64,000 nt of DNA from Chitinophaga rhizosphaerae (GTDB lineage: Bacteria > Bacteroidota > Bacteroidia > Chitinophagales > Chitinophagaceae), in assembly GCF_003958645.1 (NCBI RefSeq), contig NZ_RXLO01000004.1, forward strand, positions 1 to 64,000. Reading direction: 5' to 3'. Below are positions 8,378 through 16,321 of this stretch, piece by piece. Every line of letters begins with the position of its first letter. Positions within the stretch are counted from its first letter, which is position 1. Both the position numbers and the translations under genes were made by a program. The notes below the pieces were generated by a model. That model had not been told where the DNA came from, searched no databases, and worked only from the letters and a program-made list of their open reading frames with translations.

Positions 8378-9541
8378 CTATTCCTCATTTGCGCCCAGGT
8401 CGAACGTCAGCGAGAAGCGGAGCGTGTTGGACAGCGGGTTGCGCTGGATACCCGTTCCCGAAGGCACGAGGTACGAAAAGTTCAGCCCGAAGATATTGTA
8501 TTTAACGCCAACACCGGCCGTAAAAAATTTGCGGTTCCCCTTAGACGCGTGCTCGTTGTAATAACCCGCACGAACGGCGAACAGCTCGTTATACCAGTAT
8601 TCCGCACCTACGGAATACATCAGCTCCTGCATTTCTTCCTTAAACCCGCCCGGTGCATCGCCGAATGAACTGAACATCCCTTCCAGCATGCTTTTGTTAG
8701 GAAGGTAGGCGGAATCGCCCTGGTATTGGACAGACGGCACCATCAGTTTATTGATGTCTGCCGTAAAGGTCACTTTGTTGTATTCGTCGATACCGATGGT
8801 ATACGCGGCGCCCAGTCCCAGGTTGGTCGGCAGAAAGTCTTTCTGCGCGGATTGGGTGTAGGAGATACGGTTACCGATGTTCGAGATGGCGAGACCGGCG
8901 CTGAAATTGTTGGTGCCGCCGTTGTTGTTCTCGAAATCCTTGGTGTAGTAAGCGGAAAGGTCGGCAGCCACGGCGCGCCCGGGGCGGATCGTCTGATCGT
9001 TGATCGTACCGCTGGCAAGGCTGGAGTGGATGTAGCGGAGCGTAACGCCCATCGACCAGTTTTCGCTCAGTTTACGGGCATAACCCGCGTCGAAAGCGAA
9101 CTCCCGCGGCCGGAAATTCCCGTCGAACTGGCCGTTGTTATTCCTGAACTCGATATCGCCCAGGGAGAAATAGCGGAGCGATCCGCCGATGGCCTGGTTC
9201 TCGTCGAGCTGGGTATAACCCGCCAGCTGGGCGAGAAATACATCGTTCACGAGCTCTTTCAGCCAGGGCGTATAGGTAACCGCTACTGCGGATTTCTTTT
9301 TGGCAAACGGAAGCTTGGAAAGGTTCCAGTAAACGGAATTGGCGTCCGGGGAAATGGCAACACCTGCGTCACCCATAGCGCCGCTGCGGGCGTCCGGCGA
9401 AATACGCAGGAAAGGCACAGCCGTGCTGATCACATTTGTCCTCCCATCTACAGGATTGGAAGGGTCAAGTTGCGCATTTGCATTGTTTGATAGGCATAGG
9501 AAAGAAATGCAAATAACAGCTGTCGATATCCTTGAAAACAT
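8378..9541 (-). CDS. porV: Type IX secretion system outer-membrane protein PorV
   Basis: This 387-residue protein has a signal peptide ending NANAQ. It then carries the PorV start region: AVPFLRISPDARSGAMGDAG followed by ISPDANSVYWNLSKLPF. The rest alternates short amphipathic strands, as expected for a FadL-like beta-barrel. In known systems PorV receives T9SS cargo from the translocon and presents it to the sortase PorU. Here porU lies immediately upstream on the same strand, matching that partnership. Confidence 0.93.
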   Translation of the reverse strand: MFSRISTAVICISFLCLSNNANAQLDPSNPVDGRTNVISTAVPFLRISPDARSGAMGDAGVAISPDANSVYWNLSKLPFAKKKSAVAVTYTPWLKELVNDVFLAQLAGYTQLDENQAIGGSLRYFSLGDIEFRNNNGQFDGNFRPREFAFDAGYARKLSENWSMGVTLRYIHSSLASGTINDQTIRPGRAVAADLSAYYTKDFENNNGGTNNFSAGLAISNIGNRISYTQSAQKDFLPTNLGLGAAYTIGIDEYNKVTFTADINKLMVPSVQYQGDSAYLPNKSMLEGMFSSFGDAPGGFKEEMQELMYSVGAEYWYNELFAVRAGYYNEHASKGNRKFFTAGVGVKYNIFGLNFSYLVPSGTGIQRNPLSNTLRFSLTFDLGANEE

Positions 9542-9658
9542 GCAATACTATTTAGTTAGCTTAAATGTAAAAATAAGTTCTAATTTATTAAAAGCAATAA
9601 ACGGGGATGTAACGTATAATATTATGCGCTTAAATATATTCATTTTATAATATACAAA

Positions 9659-12600
9659 TTAATATAATATCATCTTCCCGCCCAAAATACGTTGGCCGCG
9701 CTCCCTATTGCTCAAGCTGATTTGATAGAAGTAAATCCCAGGGGTCAGTCTTGCTCCCGATCCGGCGGCACCAGTATTCCATGGTACATCCCCAAAACGG
9801 CCGTTCGCTGTATTTATTGTGCTCTTGATCTGCTTTACGGCCTGTCCCGAAGATGCAAAGATAGTGATAACCACGTCAACATCCACATCCTGCCACGGAC
9901 ATTCGATCATGAACCGCACCAAACCCTGTGCCGGGTTCGGGTACGTCCAAACCGCAGGGCCGCTGTCCTCTCCCCCCGCCACCACGAACCTGATCGTCCG
10001 GGCCGAGGAGTTATTCCAGGCGTCCCAGGCGCGGATGGTCAGGGTATGCGGCCCGGGGGAAAGGCCTGCCAGGGGGAATTGTACCGTTCCCTCCTGCCAG
10101 GTGCCCGGACTGGCGGCATAAAATTCATTCAGGACGAAAAATTGCGCATGGTCGTCGAGCACGGCGGTAATGTCGTGCCCCGTGCCGTTGCCTGTTGCGT
10201 TGATCCCGGAAATATCCTTCAAATGCAGCAGCAGCGTGGGCGAAGCCGATGTGCGACCGCCGTCCGTAAACCGAAAATGATCCATCCAGGCCCCGATCCG
10301 GGGGCCTTCCCGGTCGGGTTGTCCGCCTTCGGCGGTCCCGCGCAGCCGCATGCCCCGCCAGGCCCCGCCCGCGTCTTCGGATTTCCCTTCCGCGTAAAAG
10401 CGCATTACGGCCACCGCACCGGATTGCGACATGTCTTTCGGTACCACGAACCCCGCAGCAAAGCGCCCTGCAATTACAGTATCGCTCCCATGGAACAACA
10501 AGCGGTCGTCTTCTGCGAACGCCGCCTGCTGGCTACCGGGGTCGTTGGCGCGGGTGAACCGCTGCCCCGGCGCGTCGTGGACGGAAATATGCACCCGGCC
10601 ATGAAAACCGGTCCGCACATTCCCGCTCCCATCCCTCACACTGCCCGAAAGCCGGTAAAAACCCAGCGCCTTGAGGGAATCCGCGGCATCGGCGGCTTTC
10701 CCGTTTACCGAATCCAGGAATATCCGCTGCTGCGGAAAAGCGATGGCCATGGCCGGATCGCCCAGGAGCTGGAACTTCCGGTTATTGACCGCATCGGCCG
10801 ATTGCGCATAAGTGGCGTTTTTGGCGCGCATCGCCCCTTCGCCCAGGAGCGGCATTTTCCCGGAAGCGCCCGGGCGGAAAGCCTCGCGGAAGTAATTGGC
10901 GTTCATCACTTTATTGGAAGCGGCGAGCACGGCGCGGGTGGTGGTCAGCAAAGCGATCGCCCCGCCATTTTTTCGCAGCAGCAACTGCTCGCCCAGCGGC
11001 CGGACCTCCGGCTGATCGAACGGCGCAAAGTCGCAGGTAGCGGTAATCAGCAGGGGCAACCGTTCGGTGTTGTCCCATTGCGCGGCAGACGTTTCGCTGA
11101 GAATAGCCTCCTCCGCCAGCCGCGCCGCGCTGCCATGGCCGCTGTAATTCCATACCAGGTTGCCGGCGTTCATCCGGTGGCGGACGGCCTCGTTCACAGC
11201 AGGATAACGGCTGCCCGATGCGCCCGCCACCTGGGGATATGCGTCGAGGTAAATCTTGTTGATATGGAAGTCCGGGGATGCTCCTGCCACCATGTTCGCC
11301 ACGGATTCCGCGTCGTCGAAATGAAGATTGGCATCTTCATCGTCTGCCACGAAAGTCAGCTCCTGGCGCCACTCCCCGAAAGAAGCGGGCGATTCGTAAC
11401 GCATGATCTTATCCACCACCGAAGCCGCCTCTTCCACCGTCGACACCGGAAGTCGGCCAACGGCTACATCGAGCAGAGCACCATGTTCCGAAATATCATC
11501 GTTATCATCGAGGAAGGCGTAGAAATCGTCGCTGGGATGGGTATTGAGGCCGTGCAGCGACGCGGGGCTTTGCCAAACCGGCACGCTTTCCGCAGTAGAT
11601 TTTTTATAGTTATAACCGGCGCGCCCCATGAGCAGCACGAACCGCAGGGTTTTGCGGTCGTAATGCATTTTGAGGAAATCCCGCAGCGCCGAGGGGTCCG
11701 CCGATCCGCCGCCGAACTCGTTCCAGATCAGGTCGGTAGTTACGCAGCTGACGCTCAGGCCGGAATGATCGCGTCGCCAGGCGGCGAGTTTTTCGGCCTG
11801 TGGCAGGAGTTGTCCCGACGTGATGATGAGCATTTGCGCGGGCGCCTGGCCGTGAAGGTCCTGGTTCGCGACCGGCCCGATGTACGCAGGTTCTGGCAGG
11901 CCATCCGGCCGGAAGGCGGCATATTCGCGCAATACGCCCGCATCGCGCGAGAAGCGTAAGGTATTATTGGATGATTCCGTTGATAGCTGGACAGGCCGTT
12001 GCGGATCGGTGACGTCCCAGACCCGGGTGCCGGGGTCTGTTCCGGAGATCTCGAACCCGGCGGTTTTGCCCGTGCCGAAGCTGCGGGTGTCGCGGAAAAG
12101 CAGGGAGCCTTGCGCCGGAAGCGCAAGCGGGGCGCGGCCTTCGATCGTAAAAAAATCCAGCCAACCCTGTGCGCTTGCGTTTCCGGAAAAGGTAACGGTC
12201 ACGTTGGCGGGATGAGTGGCAGGGAAGGAACCGTTCACCGTAGCCGCGTAGGTATCGAAGATATTGCCGGGTACGGGTGGCGGGAAGAGCGTTCCCAGCG
12301 CCTGGCCGCCCGCTGCGACCCCGAACTTCGCGCCGGATGTGGATCGCGCGGCGAAGCGAATCCGCAACACCGCGTCCGTCAGGTTCGCAGGTACATTCGT
12401 GGGGTATGTGCGCACCAGGGCGTCTTCCGGCAGGGAGGAAAATCGGGCGCCCATCCATTGTTTCCCGCCGGAAAGTATATTGTGTTTGTCTTGCTCGAAA
12501 ACGCTGAGGTAATCGTACTCCTTGTTATATTCTGTCACCGGCGGCTTTCCCGCGTCTGCAGGGATCCGGAGCCCGCCGGCACCGAGGGTAATGAAATAAC

Positions 12601-13033
12601 AGACCGAATCCGCATACAAGTTGGAGCGGTGTTCCCATTCCCCGGCGGAAAATTGCCGGCGGAGGGGGCCGGGCGCATAAAATAAAATGTAATCGTTGCC
12701 GTTTAGAATACCGTCGCCCCCGTCAACGATGGTCAGGGCGATTTCGGGGAGATCGTCGGGCCGTGGGATGGCATTATCTTCCGGTAGCATATCGCCGCCG
12801 TGGCTGAAGATGCGGACGGTGGAGGAGGGTTTCCCTTCGGCCGGGAGCCCCCAGCGCTGCAGGGCCTGCAGGGGAATGCGGTAGACGCCGGGCTGTGAAA
12901 CGGAGACTTTCCGCCATTGACCATCTGCCAGCACCGACCGGGATGCATACTGCCGTTGCGCCGCCGAATCGAGGGCGGGCAGCAGGCAAATGGCCAGGGC
13001 CAGGAAGCGGGTTCTCCGGGGGGCGATGCGCAT
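9659..13033 (-). CDS. porU: Type IX secretion system sortase PorU (C25 family)
   Basis: This 1124-residue protein has a signal peptide (about residues 1-25). The C25 (gingipain-like) catalytic core contains the His in NYSGHG (about residue 631) and the Cys in ITATCDF (about residue 666). The C-terminal ~90 residues form a T9SS-type sorting domain (WTYPNPAQG ... GIYFYQISLS ... GKMILY). PorU cleaves cargo C-terminal domains and attaches the protein to anionic lipopolysaccharide. porV follows after 117 bases, and gldJ is divergent from its 5' end, an arrangement also found in gliding Bacteroidota. Confidence 0.93.
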   Translation of the reverse strand: MRIAPRRTRFLALAICLLPALDSAAQRQYASRSVLADGQWRKVSVSQPGVYRIPLQALQRWGLPAEGKPSSTVRIFSHGGDMLPEDNAIPRPDDLPEIALTIVDGGDGILNGNDYILFYAPGPLRRQFSAGEWEHRSNLYADSVCYFITLGAGGLRIPADAGKPPVTEYNKEYDYLSVFEQDKHNILSGGKQWMGARFSSLPEDALVRTYPTNVPANLTDAVLRIRFAARSTSGAKFGVAAGGQALGTLFPPPVPGNIFDTYAATVNGSFPATHPANVTVTFSGNASAQGWLDFFTIEGRAPLALPAQGSLLFRDTRSFGTGKTAGFEISGTDPGTRVWDVTDPQRPVQLSTESSNNTLRFSRDAGVLREYAAFRPDGLPEPAYIGPVANQDLHGQAPAQMLIITSGQLLPQAEKLAAWRRDHSGLSVSCVTTDLIWNEFGGGSADPSALRDFLKMHYDRKTLRFVLLMGRAGYNYKKSTAESVPVWQSPASLHGLNTHPSDDFYAFLDDNDDISEHGALLDVAVGRLPVSTVEEAASVVDKIMRYESPASFGEWRQELTFVADDEDANLHFDDAESVANMVAGASPDFHINKIYLDAYPQVAGASGSRYPAVNEAVRHRMNAGNLVWNYSGHGSAARLAEEAILSETSAAQWDNTERLPLLITATCDFAPFDQPEVRPLGEQLLLRKNGGAIALLTTTRAVLAASNKVMNANYFREAFRPGASGKMPLLGEGAMRAKNATYAQSADAVNNRKFQLLGDPAMAIAFPQQRIFLDSVNGKAADAADSLKALGFYRLSGSVRDGSGNVRTGFHGRVHISVHDAPGQRFTRANDPGSQQAAFAEDDRLLFHGSDTVIAGRFAAGFVVPKDMSQSGAVAVMRFYAEGKSEDAGGAWRGMRLRGTAEGGQPDREGPRIGAWMDHFRFTDGGRTSASPTLLLHLKDISGINATGNGTGHDITAVLDDHAQFFVLNEFYAASPGTWQEGTVQFPLAGLSPGPHTLTIRAWDAWNNSSARTIRFVVAGGEDSGPAVWTYPNPAQGLVRFMIECPWQDVDVDVVITIFASSGQAVKQIKSTINTANGRFGDVPWNTGAAGSGARLTPGIYFYQISLSNRERGQRILGGKMILY

Positions 13034-13121
13034 AAGGTCGGAAAGCTTGTATCACACAAACCTAATATATATCAGGGAGTTTCACAACGCCCGTTACACG
13101 CACCTGTTTACAGATTATTTA

Positions 13122-13153
13122 TTTTTGCTATAAAATAAAAAGAATTACATTTG
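13122..13153 (+). promoter_or_regulatory. Bacteroidota-type promoter for gldJ
   Basis: TTTTTG (13122-13127) is followed after 18 bases by TACATTTG (13146-13153), an exact match to the phylum's -7 element TAnnTTTG with a TTG-type -33 element. Transcription would start near 13160, leaving a leader of about 44 bases. A second TATTTTTG (13120-13127) overlaps the -33 element. Confidence 0.6.
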
Positions 13154-13203
13154 CGTTTACCTATTTGAATACCTAAATTGTATCGATCAAAAGCTGTTAT
13201 CGC

Positions 13204-14757
13204 ATGCACAGATTAACCTCCTTATCCTTGATTGTGGGCACCAGCGTGGTAATGTCCATGTCTGCCTGCAGCAAGAACGGCGGCGGCGGACTGTTCGGGA
13301 AGAAGAAGGACGCTTCTTCCGCTACGGGCTGGAATTATAACGACCCCAAGATGGGTGGTTTCTCCGTTGCCAAGAGCAAAGACCAGTTCACTGGTCCGGG
13401 ACTTGTGTTCGTTCAGGGCGGTACTTTCGCCATGGGCGCCACGGAGCAGGATGTGATGGGCGACTGGAACAATATCCCCCGCCGTATTACGGTTTCGTCG
13501 TTTTATATCGACGAGAATGAAGTATCCAACGTGAACTACCGCGAGTACCTGTTCTGGCTGAGCCGTGTGTACGGAGAATCTTTCCCCGACGTTTACCGCG
13601 GCGCTTTGCCGGACTCTCTCGTTTGGCGTAGCGAACTGGCTTACAACGAGCCGCTCGTGGAATACTACTTCCGTCACCCCGCCTATAATGATTACCCGGT
13701 GGTGGGCGTTTCCTGGAAACAGGCGACCGATTACGCCAAATGGCGATCCAACCGTGTGAACGAAAAACTCCTCATGGACGCCGGCCTTCTTTCCAAGGCA
13801 GACATCATGAACCAGGCAGACGATAACACGTTCGATTCCAAAGCCTACATGGCCGGCCTGTACGAAGGTACGCCGGGCAAAATGACCAAATCCGCGAAGA
13901 AACAATTCGCCAACGCCGACGGTTCTCCCCGTGGCGCGCAGTTCGAAGACGGTATCATGCTGCCGAACTACCGCCTGCCCACGGAAGCAGAATGGGAATA
14001 CGCCGCATTGGGATATATCGGTCAGAACCCCAACCCTTCCAAGAAAGAAGGCAAACGCGGGGAAGAGCTGATCCTCAACAAACAGATCTACTCCTGGGGC
14101 ACCAACAACGCCGGCCTGCGCGATATCCGCCGCGGTAACTGGCAAGGTCAGTTCCTGGCGAACTTCAAACGCGGCTCGGGCGACAACATGGGTATGGCCG
14201 GCGGCCTGAACGACCGGGCTTCCATCCCCGCTCCCGTTCGTTCGTTCTTCCCCAACAACTTCGGCGTGTATAACATGTCGGGTAACGTGAGCGAGTGGGT
14301 GAACGACGTGTACAGGCCGTTGACCACCATCGATGGTGATGACTTCAACTACTTCCGTGGTAACAAATTCCAGACGGTATATCAAAACGAGAACAAGGAG
14401 TTCGAAAAAGACAGCCTGGGCGTGCTGAAAATGCGCGACGTAACGGATGAAGAATCCGCCAGCCGTCTGAACTACCAGAAAGGCGACGTGATCAACTACC
14501 TGGATGGTGACTCCCTTTCGCTCGTGGAATACGGTTACGGCATCACAACCCTGATCAATGACAAATCCCGCGTGATCAAAGGTGGTAGCTGGAACGACCG
14601 TGCCTACTGGCTTTCTCCCGGCACCCGCCGCTACATGCAGGAAGAAATGGCCACCAACACCGTAGGCTTCCGTTGCGCAATGGACCGTGTGGGCAGCCCC
14701 GAAGGCAACAAGTTTAAAACGGGTCAGGTATTCCGCGCCCAGCGCCAGAAACGCTAA
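13204..14757 (+). CDS. gldJ: Gliding motility / T9SS lipoprotein GldJ
   Basis: This 517-residue lipoprotein (lipobox VMSMSAC) carries a formylglycine-generating-enzyme/SUMF1-like domain. Signatures are VFVQGGTFAMGATEQD, VSWKQATDYAKWRS, YRLPTEAEWEYAALG and the closing VIKGGSWNDRAYWLSPGTRR. GldJ is needed for gliding and stabilises other Gld components such as GldK. The long inserts between SUMF motifs and the position divergent from porU favour GldJ over the GldK paralogue. No gldKLMN operon lies nearby, consistent with GldJ's usual separate location. Confidence 0.9.
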   Translation: MHRLTSLSLIVGTSVVMSMSACSKNGGGGLFGKKKDASSATGWNYNDPKMGGFSVAKSKDQFTGPGLVFVQGGTFAMGATEQDVMGDWNNIPRRITVSSFYIDENEVSNVNYREYLFWLSRVYGESFPDVYRGALPDSLVWRSELAYNEPLVEYYFRHPAYNDYPVVGVSWKQATDYAKWRSNRVNEKLLMDAGLLSKADIMNQADDNTFDSKAYMAGLYEGTPGKMTKSAKKQFANADGSPRGAQFEDGIMLPNYRLPTEAEWEYAALGYIGQNPNPSKKEGKRGEELILNKQIYSWGTNNAGLRDIRRGNWQGQFLANFKRGSGDNMGMAGGLNDRASIPAPVRSFFPNNFGVYNMSGNVSEWVNDVYRPLTTIDGDDFNYFRGNKFQTVYQNENKEFEKDSLGVLKMRDVTDEESASRLNYQKGDVINYLDGDSLSLVEYGYGITTLINDKSRVIKGGSWNDRAYWLSPGTRRYMQEEMATNTVGFRCAMDRVGSPEGNKFKTGQVFRAQRQKR

Positions 14758-14778
14758 TCCGCTCTTTTAGCATACAGG

Positions 14779-14805
14779 AAAGGCTGACCGCATGGTCAGC
14801 CTTTT
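14779..14805 (+). terminator. Terminator of gldJ
   Basis: An 11-base stem (AAAGGCTGACC against GGTCAGCCTTT) with a 4-base loop and a T-rich 3' side lies 22 bases after the gldJ stop codon. Confidence 0.8.
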
Positions 14806-14934
14806 ACTTTTGTGGCGGATGCATTACTGGCGGCCGGATTCCCCGGAACCCTATCCTGCAGTACTGACGCTGACCATGAATATCATTCAGGAAAGCCGAT
14901 AGAAGCGACCTTCGGTTTTCATCCGGCATAAACA

Positions 14935-14965
14935 AACAAGGCTGACCATTACGGTCAGCCTTGTT
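14935..14965 (-). terminator. Terminator of the peroxiredoxin gene
   Basis: A perfect 13-base stem (AACAAGGCTGACC against its complement) with a 5-base loop lies about 40 bases beyond the stop of the minus-strand peroxiredoxin gene. Its stem core is the same as that of the gldJ terminator 150 bases away. Confidence 0.7.
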
Positions 14966-15003
14966 ATTTCGCGGGATTGGCGCGGATATTCTTACGCTTT
15001 GGC

Positions 15004-15740
15004 TTAGCGTTTTTTCGCTTTAGCCTTGGGAGCGGGCTTTGCTTTTACCTTGGCCTTTGCTTTCGGAGCCGGTTTCGGTTTTGCTTTCACGGCGGCTTTT
15101 TTGGCTACCGGCTTCGCTTTGGAGGCGGCTTTCTTCGCTACCGGTTTCGCTTTTGCTTTCGCCTTGGCTTTGGGAGCGGGTTTGGCTTTCGCTACAGCTT
15201 TCTTCGCTACGGGTTTCGCTTTAACGGCGGCTTTCTTCGCTACGGGCTTTGCCTTCACTTTCGCCTTGGCTTTGGGAGCAGGTTTGGTTTTGGCTACAGC
15301 TTTTTTCGCTATGGGTTTCGCTTTAACGGCAGCTTTCTTCGCCACCGGTTTTGCTTTTACTTTCGCCTTGGCTTTGGGAGCGGGTTTGGCTTTCGCAACG
15401 GCTTTCTTGGCTACGGGTTTAGCTTTAACGGCTGTTTTCGCTTTCGCTTTGGGAGCGGGTTTTGCTTTGGCGGCGGCTTTTTTCGCTACGGGTTTTGCTT
15501 TCGCAGCAGCTTTTTTGGCGGCAGGCTTGGCAGCAGCCTTTTTAGCAGCGGGTTTGGCAGGTGCAGCTTTAGCGGCGGCTTTTTTGGCGGCGGGCTTCGC
15601 TTTGGTAGCGGCTTTCGCTTTCGGAGCCGGTTTTGCCTTGGCAGCGGGCTTTTTAGCAGGCGCTGCAGGTGCCGCTTTCTTTTCAGCGGGAGCGGCCTTC
15701 TTTTTTGCAGGCGCTTTTTTAGCTGGCGCGGCCGGAGCAG
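15004..15740. repeat. Degenerate in-frame repeat tract coding the AKP-rich tail
   Basis: Imperfect units coding variations of AKPVAKKAAVK and KPAPKAKAKVK recur many times. They are protein-level repeats inside the peroxiredoxin gene, not an intergenic array. The tract is likely to vary in length between strains through slippage or recombination. Confidence 0.8.
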
Positions 15741-16314
15741 GCGCAGCAGCGGGAGCGGCAGCAACTTCAACGGCAGCTTCCGTGGTTGCGGCGGTTACGG
15801 GCTCGGCGGCTTTTTCTTCTTCCGGTTTCACATCCACCCAACCGTCCGTATTACCTTCCCAAAGTGCGATGATCTCGCGGGCGTGGTCTCCGTTGTCAGG
15901 CTTCGCGATGATGTGGGCGATGTTGCCTTCCTCATCGATGAGGAATGTGGTACGATGGGTACCGTCGTAAGTACGGCCCATGAATGTCTTTTCTCCCCAA
16001 ACGCCGTAGGCATTCAGGATGTCGTGGCCGGTATCCACGAGAATGGGGAAGGGCAGGTCGTACTTGTCGCTAAATTTCTTGTGGCTTGCCGCGTCATCCT
16101 CACTAACCCCGATCACGGCATACCCCCTGTTCAACAGCTGGGAATGGTGATCGCGCAGATTGCAGGCCTGGGTTGTACAGCCTGGCGTCATGTCGTGCGG
16201 ATAAAAATAGAGGATGACTTTCTTTCCTCTGAAATCGGCCAGCGATATGGTGTTACCATGCTGGTCCACGGCGGAAAAGTCGGGGGCGCTTACCCCAGGT
16301 TGCAGATGCGTCAT
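15004..16314 (-). CDS. Bcp-type peroxiredoxin fused to a histone H1-like Ala/Lys/Pro tail
   Basis: Residues 1 to about 155 form a complete atypical 2-Cys peroxiredoxin of the Bcp/PrxQ type. The peroxidatic motif is TPGCTTQAC with Cys46 and Cys51, and the substrate-loop and HRTTFLIDEEGNI regions are intact. An acidic/Ala linker (about 160-195) is followed by roughly 240 residues of Ala, Lys and Pro built from repeats such as AKAKPVAKKAAVKAKPAPK. This composition matches histone H1/HctB-like nucleic-acid-binding tails. Bcp proteins are normally about 150 residues, so the tail is an unusual addition. Inference: a thiol peroxidase held on the nucleoid or another polyanion. The frame runs without interruption, so an assembly join is unlikely. 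Confidence 0.9.
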   Translation of the reverse strand: MTHLQPGVSAPDFSAVDQHGNTISLADFRGKKVILYFYPHDMTPGCTTQACNLRDHHSQLLNRGYAVIGVSEDDAASHKKFSDKYDLPFPILVDTGHDILNAYGVWGEKTFMGRTYDGTHRTTFLIDEEGNIAHIIAKPDNGDHAREIIALWEGNTDGWVDVKPEEEKAAEPVTAATTEAAVEVAAAPAAAPAPAAPAKKAPAKKKAAPAEKKAAPAAPAKKPAAKAKPAPKAKAATKAKPAAKKAAAKAAPAKPAAKKAAAKPAAKKAAAKAKPVAKKAAAKAKPAPKAKAKTAVKAKPVAKKAVAKAKPAPKAKAKVKAKPVAKKAAVKAKPIAKKAVAKTKPAPKAKAKVKAKPVAKKAAVKAKPVAKKAVAKAKPAPKAKAKAKAKPVAKKAASKAKPVAKKAAVKAKPKPAPKAKAKVKAKPAPKAKAKKR

Positions 16315-16321
16315 GGTGTTA

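Noticed and set aside
9692..11959. 755-residue plus-strand frame inside porU
   Set aside because: It is an antisense shadow of the C25 sortase, whose catalytic Cys and His are clear on the other strand.
14779..14965. Possible attachment sites (matching arms at both ends of a short segment)
   Set aside because: Each is a self-complementary hairpin next to a stop codon, with no integrase or inserted genes between them. They read as terminators.
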